Below are positions 34,366 to 43,849 of a stretch of DNA of 64,000 nt, in pieces (within the stretch, counting starts at the first letter, position 1; the number at the start of each line of letters is the position of its first letter). This DNA comes from Methylorubrum thiocyanatum (lineage in GTDB: Bacteria > Pseudomonadota > Alphaproteobacteria > Rhizobiales > Beijerinckiaceae), in contig JACJIB010000002.1 in the NCBI GenBank assembly GCA_014138645.1, forward strand, positions 496,001 through 560,000, given 5' to 3'. The notes under the pieces are model-generated. The model saw only the letters and a program-made list of their open reading frames with translations. It was not told the origin of the DNA and did no database searches. The position numbers and the translations under genes are program-made.

Positions 34366-35826
34366 GTGTTGACCTTGAGCAGCTTGGCGAGCCCCTCTCC
34401 CCGGCGCCCTTCCCCGGCGCTGCATCAGGCGGCCGGTCTCCTCGACGGTGAGGCGGCCGGCCTGCTGATTGCTGCGACCTCCGATCTGTCCCTCGTGGTC
34501 GATGATCACGGCATCATCCGCGATACCGCGGCCGGGCAGGCCGATCTCGATGGCCACGGCATCGAATCCTGGCTCGGGCGGCCATGGATCGACACGGTGA
34601 CCGTCGAGAGCCGCCCGAAGATCGATGCGTTGCTGCGCGACGCGGCGCCCGGCACCATGACCCGCTGGCGGCAGGTCAATCACCCCTCCCCCACCGGTAC
34701 GGATCTGCCGATCCGTTACGCCACACTCCGCCCCCGCAAGGAGGGGCCGATCATCGTGATCGGCCAGGATCTCCGGACCGTTGCCGCGCTCCAGCGGCGT
34801 CTGGCCGAAACCCAGCAGGCGCTGGAGCGGGATTACGACCGCCTGCGGAGCGCCGAGACCCGCTACAAGCTCCTGTTCCAGCTCTCCGGCGAGCCGGTGC
34901 TGGTGGTCGATGCCGGCACGCGGCGGGTCACGGAGATCAATCCGGCGGCGATGCGGCTGCTCGGCCGGCCGCAGAAGCGCGTCCTCGGCCAGGATGCGGC
35001 CGAGCTTTTCGACGCGGGAAGCCTGCGCGAACTGCAGACGCTGTTCGCCGGCCTGCGCGTCACCGGCCAAGCGACGGACCTCGTCGCGCCCTTGGCTGGT
35101 GGACGGGGCGAGGTCCGCGTCTCCGCCTCCCTGTTCCGCGGCGACGGTGCGACCTCGGTGCTGCTGCGCCTCACACCGCTGACCCGCGTGGCGCCGGAGC
35201 GCGCCGAGTTCGGCGGCGGCGCGCTCGACATCATCCAGCGGATGCCGGAGGGGTTCGTCGTCACCGACGCCTCGCGCCGCATTCTCACAGCCAACACCGC
35301 CTTTCTCGATCTCACGCAGCACGCCACCGAGGAGCAGGTGCGCGGACAGTCACTCGACGGCTGGCTCGGCCGTGAGGAGACCGACACGCTCGCGCTGTTC
35401 GCGATGCTGCGCGACCACGGATCGGTCCGCCATTTCCCGACGGTCATGAGAGGCCAGTACGGCTCGGTGGAGGAGGTGGAGGTTGCCGCGGTGTCCGCCT
35501 CCCATGCCGACCAGCCCTGCTTCGGCCTGACGATCCGGGCGACGCCCCGGCGGACCGCGCCCGTCCATGCGGGCGGCAGCCACGACCTGCCGCGTTCGGT
35601 CGAGCAGATGACCGAACTCGTCGGCCGTGTCTCGATGAAGGCCCTGGTGCGCGAGACCACCGATCTCATCGAGAAGCTGTGCATCGAGGCGGCTCTGCGA
35701 ATCACCCGGGACAACCGGGCTTCGGCGGCCGAGATGCTCGGCCTCAGCCGGCAGGGTCTCTACGCGAAGATGCGCCGCTACGGCATCGGCGATCTCGATG
35801 GAAACGACCCAGAGTTGACACCCTGA
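34366..35826 (+). CDS. ppsR: Transcriptional repressor PpsR/CrtJ
   Basis: Redox- and light-responsive repressor of bch, crt and puc genes under aerobic conditions. 486 aa. Domain layout: an N-terminal PAS-like domain (about 30-130), a glutamine-rich coiled linker (LQRRLAETQQALERDYDRL), two PAS domains (about 165-270 and 280-390) and a C-terminal Fis-type helix-turn-helix (ASAAEMLGLSRQGLYAKMRR). Cys439 in EKLCIEAAL matches the redox-active cysteine beside the HTH in Rhodobacter PpsR. The start codon is a TTG-type codon at 34366. It probably acts through the TGT-N12-ACA boxes upstream of bchG and bchF. Confidence 0.93.
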   Translation: MLTLSSLASPSPRRPSPALHQAAGLLDGEAAGLLIAATSDLSLVVDDHGIIRDTAAGQADLDGHGIESWLGRPWIDTVTVESRPKIDALLRDAAPGTMTRWRQVNHPSPTGTDLPIRYATLRPRKEGPIIVIGQDLRTVAALQRRLAETQQALERDYDRLRSAETRYKLLFQLSGEPVLVVDAGTRRVTEINPAAMRLLGRPQKRVLGQDAAELFDAGSLRELQTLFAGLRVTGQATDLVAPLAGGRGEVRVSASLFRGDGATSVLLRLTPLTRVAPERAEFGGGALDIIQRMPEGFVVTDASRRILTANTAFLDLTQHATEEQVRGQSLDGWLGREETDTLALFAMLRDHGSVRHFPTVMRGQYGSVEEVEVAAVSASHADQPCFGLTIRATPRRTAPVHAGGSHDLPRSVEQMTELVGRVSMKALVRETTDLIEKLCIEAALRITRDNRASAAEMLGLSRQGLYAKMRRYGIGDLDGNDPELTP

Positions 35827-35900
35827 GGCGGAGGCTCCGCGCCTGCAGGATAATTCATGATCGCAGGGCGTAAGGCTGTCTCATCTTATTTTAGACCATG

Positions 35901-35918
35901 TGTAAAGCTTGCTTGACA
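35901..35918. promoter_or_regulatory. Perfect PpsR/CrtJ box upstream of bchG
   Basis: TGT at 35901-35903 and ACA at 35916-35918 are separated by exactly 12 bases (AAAGCTTGCTTG), matching the PpsR/CrtJ operator consensus TGT-N12-ACA. The right half contains TTGACA (35913-35918), which is also a perfect -35 hexamer, so repressor and sigma factor would compete directly. Confidence 0.75.
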
Positions 35919-35942
35919 CAAGCCGAGGGGCGTCGGTAGCTT
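35913..35942 (+). promoter_or_regulatory. Predicted bchG promoter, possibly giving a leaderless mRNA
   Basis: TTGACA (35913-35918) and TAGCTT (35937-35942) are 18 bp apart. Initiation 7 bases after the -10 would fall at about 35949, exactly on the ATG used for bchG. Either the transcript is leaderless or translation begins at another codon. There is no Shine-Dalgarno sequence before the ATG. Confidence 0.5.
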
Positions 35943-35948
35943 GCCTGC

Positions 35949-36836
35949 ATGGCAACGCCTGCTCCGAGCGCCGTCGTCGAACTTCTCAAGCCGATCACAT
36001 GGTTCGCACCCATGTGGGCCTTCGGCTGCGGGGTCATCTCCTCCGGTCAGGCCCCCTCGGGACAATGGCCCGTCATCGCCGCGGGCGTCGTGCTGGCCGG
36101 GCCGCTCGTCTGCGCGACGAGCCAAGCGGCCAATGACTGGTTCGACCGCCATGTCGATGCCATCAACGAGCCGGACCGGCCGATCCCGTCGGGGCGCATT
36201 CCTGGCCGCTGGGGGCTCTATCTCGCCGCCGGCTGGACGATGCTGTCGCTGCTCGTCGCCGGGATGCTCGGACCCTGGATCCTGGGAGCCGCGCTGTTCG
36301 GCCTCGTGCTCGCCTGGATCTACTCCGCACCGCCGCTCCGGCTGAAGCGCAATGGCTGGTGGGGCAACTCCGCGGTCGCGCTCTGCTACGAGGGCTTGCC
36401 GTGGTTCACCGGCGCGGCGGTGATGGCCGCGTCGATGCCCGACCGGCGGGTGCTCCTCGTCGCCCTGCTCTACTCGGTCGGCGCCCACGGCATCATGACC
36501 CTCAACGACTTCAAGTCGGTGGAGGGGGACCGGGCCATGGGGCTGCGTTCGCTGCCGGTGCAGCTCGGCTCCGATCGCGCCGCGCGCTTCGCCTGCCTCG
36601 TCATGGCGCTTCCGCAGGTCGCGGTGGTGGGGCTTCTCATCGGTTGGGAGCGGCCCTGGCAGGCCGCACTGGTCGGCGCTCTGCTCGCGGGGCAGCTCGC
36701 GCTGATGACGCATTTCCTGAAGGCGCCCCGCGCCCGCGCCGCCTGGTACAACGGCACCGGCACGACACTCTACGTCCTCGGCATGCTGGCCTCGGCTTTC
36801 GCCCTGCGCCCTCTCGTGCAAGGGCTAGCGTCATGA
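35949..36836 (+). CDS. bchG: Bacteriochlorophyll synthase (geranylgeranyl transferase)
   Basis: UbiA-superfamily membrane prenyltransferase that esterifies bacteriochlorophyllide a with geranylgeranyl diphosphate. 295 aa with about eight helices. The two aspartate-rich prenyl-diphosphate sites are NDWFDRHVDAINEPDRPIPS (residues ~60-80) and LNDFKSVEGDRAMG. The start at 35949 lies immediately before the conserved LKPITWFAPMWAFGCG. Its stop overlaps the start of the following MFS gene (ATGA at 36833-36836). Confidence 0.95.
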   Translation: MATPAPSAVVELLKPITWFAPMWAFGCGVISSGQAPSGQWPVIAAGVVLAGPLVCATSQAANDWFDRHVDAINEPDRPIPSGRIPGRWGLYLAAGWTMLSLLVAGMLGPWILGAALFGLVLAWIYSAPPLRLKRNGWWGNSAVALCYEGLPWFTGAAVMAASMPDRRVLLVALLYSVGAHGIMTLNDFKSVEGDRAMGLRSLPVQLGSDRAARFACLVMALPQVAVVGLLIGWERPWQAALVGALLAGQLALMTHFLKAPRARAAWYNGTGTTLYVLGMLASAFALRPLVQGLAS

Positions 36837-38200
36837 CAAGCGCGCCGCTCCCCTCGTTCCCCGCCTTCTCCTGGCTCCAGATCGTCCGGCTCGGCCTCGT
36901 CCAGACCGCACTCGGGGCGGTCGTGGTTCTCATGACCTCGACCATCAACCGGGTGATGGTGGTGGAGCTGGCGCTGCCCGCGATCGTGCCGGGGGGACTC
37001 GTCGCCCTGCATTACGCCACGCAGGTGCTGCGGCCGCGCTGGGGCTACGGCTCCGATGTCGGCGGTCGGCGCACGCCCTGGATCGTCGGCGGGATGGCGG
37101 CGCTCTGCCTCGGCGGTTTCGGTGCCGCGGCCGCCACGGCGCTCGCCGCCAGTCATCTCACCGCTGGCTTGGCGCTCGCCATCCTCTCCTTCCTGCTCGT
37201 CGGCATGGGCGCGGGGGCGGCGGGGACCTCGCTCCTCGTCCTGCTTGCGACCGGGGTCGAGGCCGGGCGTCGGGGCGCGGCGGCGACCATCGTCTGGGTG
37301 ATGATGATCGCGGGCTTCGCCGTCACCGCCCCGCTCGCCGGCCACTTCCTCGATCCGTTCTCCGGCGCGCGGCTCATGGCCGTGTCGGGGACCGTTTCGC
37401 TGATCGCCTTCGCCGTGGCTGTGCTCGCGGTCACCCGCATCGAGCCGCGACGGGGCGCATCGGCCACGGCCCGGGCGGAGAAGAAGCCGCCCTTCCGCGC
37501 GGTGCTGGCGCAGGTGCTGGCCGAACCGGCGGCACGGCGCTTCACCCTGTTTATCTTCGTCTCGATGCTCGCCTACAGCGCGCAGGAGCTGATCCTTGAA
37601 CCCTATGCCGGCCTCGTCTTCGCGATGACGCCGGGGGCGACCACCAAGCTGGCCGGGCTTCAGCACGGCGGCGTGCTGGCCGGCATGCTGTTCGTCGCCG
37701 GCGTCACCGTCTTCGTCGGCGGCCCGTGGCTCGGTTCGCTGAAGCTGTGGACCGCAGTCGGCTGCGCGCTCTCGGCTCTGGCCCTTGCGGCGATCTCCGT
37801 CGGCGGGCCGATCGGACCGGATTTTCCCCTGCGGGCGGCGGTGGCGGGGCTCGGTTTCGGCAACGGCGTCTACGCGGTGGCGGCGATCGGTTCGATGATG
37901 GCGCTCGCCGGCCGCGGCGGCGAGACCGAACGCGGCACACGCATGGGCGTTTGGGGCGCGGCTCAGGGCGTCGCATTCGGAGCCGGCGGTTTCCTCGGAA
38001 CGCTGGCGGTCGATCTCGCCCGCCTCGCCGCCTCCGAGCCCGTCTACGCCTACGCCACGGTGTTCGCGGCCGAGGGCGTGCTGTTCCTCGTCGCGCTGCT
38101 CATCAGCCTGAGCGTCGAGCACGTCACCGTCGGGCGGCGGCGCAATCCGCTGACCGAGACGGCCTCCTTCCAGCTCAATCCCGGCTTCGAGGCGAGGTAG
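36833..38200 (+). CDS. BCD-family MFS transporter (PucC-like) between bchG and bchP
   Basis: 455 aa, about 12 transmembrane helices. It has the BCD/PucC signatures TSTINRVMVVELALPAI, YGSDVGGRRTPWIVGG and YSAQELILEPYAGLVF. Corresponds by position and family to bch2/orf428 of Rhodobacter (between bchG and bchP), proposed to handle or deliver bacteriochlorophyll to antenna proteins. Paralogue of lhaA at 23062-24507. Starts inside the bchG stop (ATGA) and ends 4 bp before bchP, so the three are translated together. Confidence 0.9.
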   Translation: MTSAPLPSFPAFSWLQIVRLGLVQTALGAVVVLMTSTINRVMVVELALPAIVPGGLVALHYATQVLRPRWGYGSDVGGRRTPWIVGGMAALCLGGFGAAAATALAASHLTAGLALAILSFLLVGMGAGAAGTSLLVLLATGVEAGRRGAAATIVWVMMIAGFAVTAPLAGHFLDPFSGARLMAVSGTVSLIAFAVAVLAVTRIEPRRGASATARAEKKPPFRAVLAQVLAEPAARRFTLFIFVSMLAYSAQELILEPYAGLVFAMTPGATTKLAGLQHGGVLAGMLFVAGVTVFVGGPWLGSLKLWTAVGCALSALALAAISVGGPIGPDFPLRAAVAGLGFGNGVYAVAAIGSMMALAGRGGETERGTRMGVWGAAQGVAFGAGGFLGTLAVDLARLAASEPVYAYATVFAAEGVLFLVALLISLSVEHVTVGRRRNPLTETASFQLNPGFEAR

Positions 38201-38204
38201 CCCA

Positions 38205-39398
38205 ATGGCACACCACGGCGCTTGCGAAACGTTCGACGTCGTGGTGGTGGGCGGTGGCCCGGCCGGCGCAACCGCAGCCGCGGATCTCGCGGCCTCCGGC
38301 CATCGGGTGCTGCTCCTCGACAAGGCCGGGCGGATCAAGCCCTGCGGCGGCGCGATCCCGCCGCGGCTGATCCGCGACTTCGCGATCCCCGATTCCCTCC
38401 TCGTCGCGCGTATCCGCAGCGCCCGGATGGTGGCGCCGAGTGCCCGCCACGTCGACATGCCGGTCGGTGAGGGATTCGTCGGCATGGTCGATCGCGAGCA
38501 TTTCGATCCCTACCTGCGCGAGCGGGCGGCGCTCGCCGGGGCGGACCTGCGCGACGGCCTGTTCGAGCGCATCACCCGCGATCACGCCGGTCTCGCGACG
38601 GTGCATTACCGGCAGGGCAAGGCGGGTGAGGCGCGGCAGGTGCAGACCCGCCTCGTGATCGGAGCCGACGGGGCCACGTCGGCCGTCGGACGCGCCGAGA
38701 TCCCGGGCCATGCACGGATGCGGCAGGTGTTCGCCTATCACGAGATCGTCCGGCGCCCGGAGGGGCCTCAGCATGACGGTGCGCGCTGCGACGTCTACTA
38801 CCAGGGCCGCCTCTCGCCGGATTTCTACGCCTGGATCTTCCCGCACGGCGAGACCGTGAGCGTCGGCACGGGAAGCGCCCGCAAGGGCTTCTCCTTGCGC
38901 GGCGCAATTCGCGAGCTGCGCGCCGGTACCGGTCTGGAAGCCTGCGAGACGATTCGTCGGGAGGGTGCGCCGATCCCGCTCAAGCCCCTGCGGCGCTGGG
39001 ACAACGGCCGCGACGTGCTGCTTGCCGGCGATGCGGCCGGCGTCGTCGCGCCGGCCTCGGGGGAAGGAATCTACTACGCGATGCTCGGCGGGCGCCTCGC
39101 GGCGGAGGCCGCCGGCGCGTTCCTCGTGGCGGGCGACGCCCGCGCGCTGGCCGGCGCGCGCAAGAAATTCATGCGTCTGCACGGGCGGGTCTTCTGGATC
39201 CTCGGAATGATGCAGTGGGTCTGGTACCGCAGCGACGGCCTGCGGGAGCGCTTCGTCGCCATCTGCAAGGACAAGGACGTCCAGCAGCTCACCTGGGACG
39301 CCTACATGAACAAGGAGCTGGTGCGCGCGAAGCCCGCCGCCCATGCGCGGATCTTCTTCAAGGATCTCGCGCACCTGTTCCGCTGGGTCTCGCCGTGA
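38205..39398 (+). CDS. bchP: Geranylgeranyl reductase BchP
   Basis: FAD-dependent reduction of the geranylgeranyl tail of bacteriochlorophyll to phytyl. 397 aa. FAD-binding VVVGGGPAGATAAADLAASG begins near residue 11. Other family blocks are DKAGRIKPCGGAIPPRL, YQGRLSPDFYAWIFPHG and GDAAGVVAPASGEGIYYA. Its TGA overlaps the GTG start of tspO (GTGA at 39395-39398). Last pigment-pathway gene of the rightward operon. Confidence 0.95.
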   Translation: MAHHGACETFDVVVVGGGPAGATAAADLAASGHRVLLLDKAGRIKPCGGAIPPRLIRDFAIPDSLLVARIRSARMVAPSARHVDMPVGEGFVGMVDREHFDPYLRERAALAGADLRDGLFERITRDHAGLATVHYRQGKAGEARQVQTRLVIGADGATSAVGRAEIPGHARMRQVFAYHEIVRRPEGPQHDGARCDVYYQGRLSPDFYAWIFPHGETVSVGTGSARKGFSLRGAIRELRAGTGLEACETIRREGAPIPLKPLRRWDNGRDVLLAGDAAGVVAPASGEGIYYAMLGGRLAAEAAGAFLVAGDARALAGARKKFMRLHGRVFWILGMMQWVWYRSDGLRERFVAICKDKDVQQLTWDAYMNKELVRAKPAAHARIFFKDLAHLFRWVSP

Positions 39399-39892
39399 AC
39401 GGGGTGCTGGCCGGCGGCTGGGAGCCGCCCGCCCTCGCCGCCTTGCTGGCGCTCATGGTCGCCGTGGCCGGCGGGGTCGCGACCCGGACCGACGCTTGGT
39501 ATCATCGCCTGCGCGTGCCCGGATGGAAGCCGCCGGACTGGGCCTTCGGCCCGGTCTGGACCGTCATCTTCATCCTCACCACGGCCTCGGCGATCATCGC
39601 CTGGAACGCCGATTCCGATCCGGCGGCCCGAACCCGGCTGATTGCGGTCTTTGCCGTCAACGGCGTGCTCAACATTGCCTGGAGCGTGATCTTCTTCCGC
39701 CTGCGCCGGCCCGACTGGGCTTTCGCGGAGGTGTTGCTGCTGTGGTTCTCCATCCTCGCGGTGGTGTTCACCCTCGGCCGGGTGTCCGTGGCGGCGGCGC
39801 TGCTCAACCTTCCCTATCTCGCCTGGGTGAGCGTCGCCGCCTGCCTGAACCGTACCATCGTCCGGCTCAACCCGCGCTTCGGGGGCGCGTGA
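39395..39892 (+). CDS. tspO: TspO/MBR family tryptophan-rich sensory protein
   Basis: 165 aa, five predicted transmembrane helices. TspO hallmarks WYHRLRVPGWKPPDWAFGPV, NGVLNIAWSVIFF and AFAEVLLLWFSI are present. TspO (CrtK) binds porphyrin or haem intermediates and damps photosynthesis gene expression under oxygen in Rhodobacter. The GTG start overlaps the bchP stop, so the protein is made with the last enzyme of the pathway; this suggests it senses pigment precursors here too. Confidence 0.9.
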   Translation: MNGVLAGGWEPPALAALLALMVAVAGGVATRTDAWYHRLRVPGWKPPDWAFGPVWTVIFILTTASAIIAWNADSDPAARTRLIAVFAVNGVLNIAWSVIFFRLRRPDWAFAEVLLLWFSILAVVFTLGRVSVAAALLNLPYLAWVSVAACLNRTIVRLNPRFGGA

Positions 39893-39895
39893 GCC

Positions 39896-40231
39896 ATGGA
39901 CGCCTTCTTCGCCCCCCTCTTCGCGTCAGGGCGGATCGTCGATGCGATCCTCGTGCTGGTGGCCCTGGAGGCGCTGGTGCTGATCGGTCTGCGGGCGCGC
40001 ATGGGCCGGGGGCCGGCGCCGGGCGCACTCCTGAGTAACCTCGCCTCCGGGGCCGCGCTGATGCTGGCCGTGCGGGCGGCGCTCACCGGCGCGTCGTGGT
40101 CCGCCGTCGCCGCCTGGCTGAGCGCGGCGCTTGCCGCCCACCTTACCGAGATGGCGCTCCGTTTCCGCCGCGACGGTGGAACACTTTCAACGAGCTGTGA
40201 CAAGCCGCCGTGGAACAACCGAGGGTGGTGA
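39896..40231 (+). CDS. Small membrane protein ending the bchG operon (111 aa)
   Basis: ATG 3 bp after the tspO stop. Three hydrophobic segments (about 10-32, 46-63 and 68-86) and a polar C-terminal tail of about 25 residues with a lone cysteine (STSCDKPPW). Family not recognised. Position at the end of bchG-MFS-bchP-tspO suggests a link with pigment handling, but this is inference from the operon only. Confidence 0.6.
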   Translation: MDAFFAPLFASGRIVDAILVLVALEALVLIGLRARMGRGPAPGALLSNLASGAALMLAVRAALTGASWSAVAAWLSAALAAHLTEMALRFRRDGGTLSTSCDKPPWNNRGW

Positions 40232-40304
40232 GCGTTCGGTGCGCGTCCACCGCCGATTTTGAACGATTCTTGGCCGGGATTCCTCGCATCTGGAGATCGG
40301 GTTC

Positions 40305-41900
40305 ATGACACGCCTCACTGCCCTGGGCTCCGGTTGGCTGGCTATCGCCGCGCTGCTCTCCGTCGGAACGGCCCATGCGCAGGAGGCGGACGCCGATCTG
40401 ATCAAGCGTGGCGCGTATCTCGCGACGGCGGGCGATTGCACCGCCTGCCACACCAAGGCCGGCGGCAAGTTCATGGCCGGCAACTTCAAGCTCGACACGC
40501 CGATCGGGGCGATCAAGACGCCCAATCTCACACCCGACGACGAGACCGGCATCGGCAAGTGGAGCTACGAGACTTTCGAGAAGGCCTTCCGCCACGGCAT
40601 CGGCGACGAGGGCGAGTATCTCTACCCGGCCTTTCCGTTCGGCTGGTACACCAAGGTGTCCGACGAGGACACGAAGGCGATCTTCGCCTACCTCAAGTCG
40701 CTGCCGCCGGTGAAGGAGAAGCGGGAGGAGAACGAGATCCCGTTCCCCTTCAATGTCCGCACCGCCCTGATCACGTGGCGCACCGCCTTCTTCACCGCCG
40801 AACGCTTCAAGCCCGATCCGAATGCCAGCGCCGAGGTGAACCGCGGCGGGTATCTCGTCGAGGGTCTCGGCCATTGCGGCATGTGCCACAACGAGCGCAA
40901 GCTCGTCGGCAATTCGAGCCTCGCCGGCCGGTTCGGCGGCGGCGTCATCGACGGCTGGTACGCGCCCAACATCACCCCGGACGGGCACCAGGGCATCGGC
41001 GCCTGGAGCGACGAGGAGGTGGTGGCTTACCTCAAGACCGGTACGGCGCCGGGCAACCGGCCCGGCGTGGCGGCGGGCCCGATGCGCCAGACCATCGAGG
41101 AGTCGCTGTCGAAGATGACCGACGCCGATTTGAGGGCGATGGTCGCCTACCTGCGGACGATCCCCGCCAAGCAGACCTACAAGGAGAAGGATCTCCAGGC
41201 CTTCAACCAGCCGGGCGCGCCGGGGGCGGACACCTACCTCACCTACTGCTCCTCCTGTCACCGGCCGGACGGAAAGGGTGTCGAGGGCGCCATCCCGGCG
41301 CTCGCCGGCAACACCTCGATCCAGTCCCGCGGTCCCGAGACCATCATCAACGTCATCGTCGGCGGCCTCGCCGCGCAGAGCGGCTACGCGCCGATGCCGG
41401 CCATCGGCCAGGAGATGACCGACGAGCAGATCAAGAACGTCACCGACTACATCCGCAATTCCTGGGGCAACAAGGCGCCCGTCGTCTCCGAGACCGGCGT
41501 CGTCGCGTCCGCGCGGCAGAAGATCAAGACGATGATGGCCGGCAATGCGCCGTGCTCGACCATCGACGACGACAAGCTCAAGGCGAGCGTCGAGCAAGCC
41601 ACCGGCGGCGATGCGTTGAAGGGGCTGAAGCCGAACGACTTCGTTCCGGTTCTCTCCCGCGTGGCGCCGCAGGTGAAGGCTGCCGCGCCCGAGGCCGGGG
41701 ACGACGCCGTGGTCAACGGGCTGCTCTCGGCCTTCTGCAAGGCGAACCGCAGCGACCGCGACGCGGAGCCGTTGCCTTGGTCGGCCACCATCGGTTCGTT
41801 CGGCAACGTCGCCTACAGTCAGGTGAAGAACCCGGAGAAGCGGGTCGATGCGGCTCCGGGTCAGCCGCCGTCCTCGGGAGCCTCATCGCCGAAGCCTTGA
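40305..41900 (+). CDS. Tri-haem c-type cytochrome (alcohol dehydrogenase cytochrome-subunit-like)
   Basis: 531 aa with a Sec signal peptide (cleavage after AHA, about residue 24). Three CXXCH haem sites are visible: CTACH, CGMCH and CSSCH, one in each of three cytochrome c domains. This layout and the GAIKTPNLTPD stretch match the membrane-associated cytochrome subunits of periplasmic dehydrogenases (such as PQQ alcohol or gluconate dehydrogenases), which pass electrons to ubiquinone. The catalytic subunit is not adjacent, so the donor is unknown. A C-terminal extension of about 110 residues beyond the third haem domain is less familiar. Confidence 0.82.
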   Translation: MTRLTALGSGWLAIAALLSVGTAHAQEADADLIKRGAYLATAGDCTACHTKAGGKFMAGNFKLDTPIGAIKTPNLTPDDETGIGKWSYETFEKAFRHGIGDEGEYLYPAFPFGWYTKVSDEDTKAIFAYLKSLPPVKEKREENEIPFPFNVRTALITWRTAFFTAERFKPDPNASAEVNRGGYLVEGLGHCGMCHNERKLVGNSSLAGRFGGGVIDGWYAPNITPDGHQGIGAWSDEEVVAYLKTGTAPGNRPGVAAGPMRQTIEESLSKMTDADLRAMVAYLRTIPAKQTYKEKDLQAFNQPGAPGADTYLTYCSSCHRPDGKGVEGAIPALAGNTSIQSRGPETIINVIVGGLAAQSGYAPMPAIGQEMTDEQIKNVTDYIRNSWGNKAPVVSETGVVASARQKIKTMMAGNAPCSTIDDDKLKASVEQATGGDALKGLKPNDFVPVLSRVAPQVKAAAPEAGDDAVVNGLLSAFCKANRSDRDAEPLPWSATIGSFGNVAYSQVKNPEKRVDAAPGQPPSSGASSPKP

Positions 41901-42016
41901 TTCCGGTTTTTGCGCCCTACCATTGCCGGGTGCAGCCGCCGCCCCGAAACGCCCGACGGTGAATCGCGAGCGATCGCGCGGCGGCTTCTGATGGCCCCCA
42001 ATGGGAGTGCGAGCGT

Positions 42017-43009
42017 ATGCAACTCGGCATGATCGGCCTCGGCCGGATGGGCGGCAATATCGTCCGCCGCCTCCTGCGCGACGGCCATACGGCCGTGGTC
42101 TACGACCGCGATCCGAAGGCTGTGGAGGCTCTGGCGTCGGAAGGCGCGACGGCGGCATCCAGCCTCGAGGATTTCGCGGCGAAGCTGGAGGCGCCGCGCA
42201 CCGCCTGGGTCATGCTGCCGGCCGGCCAGATCACCGAGGAGACGGTGACGGCACTCGGCGGCCTCCTGAGCGCCGACGATTGCATCATCGACGGTGGGAA
42301 CTCGTTCTATCAGGACGACGTCCGTCGCGCCCGCGATCTCGACGTCAAGGGCATCCACTACGTCGATGTCGGAACTTCCGGCGGCGTCTGGGGGCTCGAA
42401 CGGGGCTACTGCATGATGATCGGCGGCCATAAGGAGGCCGTCGATCGGCTGGACCCGATCTTCCGCACCCTCGCACCGGGCATCGGTGAGATCCCGCGCA
42501 CCCCCGGCCGCGACGGGCGGGATCCGCGGGCCGAGCAGGGCTACATCCATGCCGGGCCGAGCGGGGCCGGCCATTTCGTGAAGATGATCCACAACGGCAT
42601 CGAGTACGGCCTGATGCAGGCCTATGCCGAAGGCTTCGACATCCTGCGCCACGCCAACGCGCCTGACATCCCGGAGGCGCGCCGCTTCGATCTCAATCTC
42701 GGCGACATCGCCGAAGTCTGGCGGCGGGGCAGCGTGGTCTCGTCCTGGCTCCTCGATCTCACCGCCTCGGCGCTCGCGGGCGACGAGCGCCTCGAAGGTT
42801 TCTCGGGCTATGTCGAGGATTCCGGCGAGGGCCGCTGGACCATCAACGCGGCGATCGAGGAGGCCGTGCCAGCCACCGTCCTTTCCAGCGCCCTCTATCG
42901 CCGCTTCCGCTCCCGCGAGGACGAGAGCTACGCCGACAAGCTGCTCTCCGCGATGCGCCAGGGCTTCGGCGGCCACAAGGAGCCGCCGCGCCGCGGGCCG
43001 GCTCCGTGA
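42017..43009 (+). CDS. gnd: 6-phosphogluconate dehydrogenase, decarboxylating (short, NAD-type)
   Basis: Oxidative pentose phosphate step converting 6-phosphogluconate to ribulose-5-phosphate and CO2. 330 aa, which is the short (GndA/YqeC-type) form rather than the 470-aa enzyme. The Rossmann motif GLGRMGGN is at residues 7-14, with [12 protein letters not shown], the substrate motif [15 protein letters not shown] and the catalytic lysine in [15 protein letters not shown]. Overlaps the next gene, pgl, by 4 bp (GTGA at 43006-43009). Confidence 0.92.
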   Translation: MQLGMIGLGRMGGNIVRRLLRDGHTAVVYDRDPKAVEALASEGATAASSLEDFAAKLEAPRTAWVMLPAGQITEETVTALGGLLSADDCIIDGGNSFYQDDVRRARDLDVKGIHYVDVGTSGGVWGLERGYCMMIGGHKEAVDRLDPIFRTLAPGIGEIPRTPGRDGRDPRAEQGYIHAGPSGAGHFVKMIHNGIEYGLMQAYAEGFDILRHANAPDIPEARRFDLNLGDIAEVWRRGSVVSSWLLDLTASALAGDERLEGFSGYVEDSGEGRWTINAAIEEAVPATVLSSALYRRFRSREDESYADKLLSAMRQGFGGHKEPPRRGPAP

Positions 43010-43737
43010 TTCCGCTTCCCCCCAACACCGAATTGACGGCGGATGCCGAGGCGACGGCCCGGGCGGCGGCCGAACATCTTCTGACAATCGCCGGAAGCGC
43101 GCCGGGGGATCGTGTCGCGATCTGCCTGTCCGGCGGCTCGACGCCGAAGCGGCTCTACGCGCTGCTGGCGTCGCCCGGCTTCGTCGAGCGGGTGCCGTGG
43201 GCGCGCATCCACTGGTTCTTCGGCGACGACCGGGTCGTGCCGTGGGGCGATCCCTTGAGCAACGTGCGGATGGTGCGCGAGGCCTTCGGCCATGCCGCAC
43301 CGGTGCCGGCGACGCACCTGCACTTCATCCCCTCCGACAAAGGCGCCGAGGCCGGGGCCCGGGCCTATGAGCGGGTGCTGCAGGATTTCTACGGCGCCGA
43401 CCGGCTCGACCCGAACCGGCCGCTCTTCGACCTCGTGCTGCTGGGCCTCGGCAGCGATGGGCACACGGCCTCGCTGTTCCCGGGCAAGCCGGCGCTCGCC
43501 GAGCGAGAGGCCTGGGTCGCGCCGGTGCCGGAGGCGGGGATGGAGCCGTTCGTGCCGCGCATCACCCTGACCTTCCCGGCCTTGGCCTCCTCCCGCTCGG
43601 TGCTGTTCCTCGTCAACGGCGCGGGCAAGCGGGAGCCGCTGCAGCGACTGGCCGATGGCGAGGATCTGCCGGCGCGGCACGTCGAGAGTGCGGGGCGGGT
43701 GACGTGGTACGTCGATCGCGAGGCAGCCGCGGCCTGA
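43006..43737 (+). CDS. pgl: 6-phosphogluconolactonase
   Basis: Hydrolyses 6-phosphogluconolactone to 6-phosphogluconate, feeding the gnd product next door. 243 aa from a GTG that overlaps the gnd stop. Family motifs are [25 protein letters not shown] and [15 protein letters not shown]. No zwf gene is in the window. Coupling with gnd places the lactonase and dehydrogenase in one operon. Confidence 0.93.
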   Translation: MIPLPPNTELTADAEATARAAAEHLLTIAGSAPGDRVAICLSGGSTPKRLYALLASPGFVERVPWARIHWFFGDDRVVPWGDPLSNVRMVREAFGHAAPVPATHLHFIPSDKGAEAGARAYERVLQDFYGADRLDPNRPLFDLVLLGLGSDGHTASLFPGKPALAEREAWVAPVPEAGMEPFVPRITLTFPALASSRSVLFLVNGAGKREPLQRLADGEDLPARHVESAGRVTWYVDREAAAA

Positions 43738-43849
43738 CGCCGTCGTCGAAGGACGCGGTCGGCCGGTGCCCGGCTCGATCCCACCCTCGCTCGCGGCATG
43801 CGCCCCCGCCTTATTTTCGACGAGGGTGTTACCCGTGTATGAACGGCCG

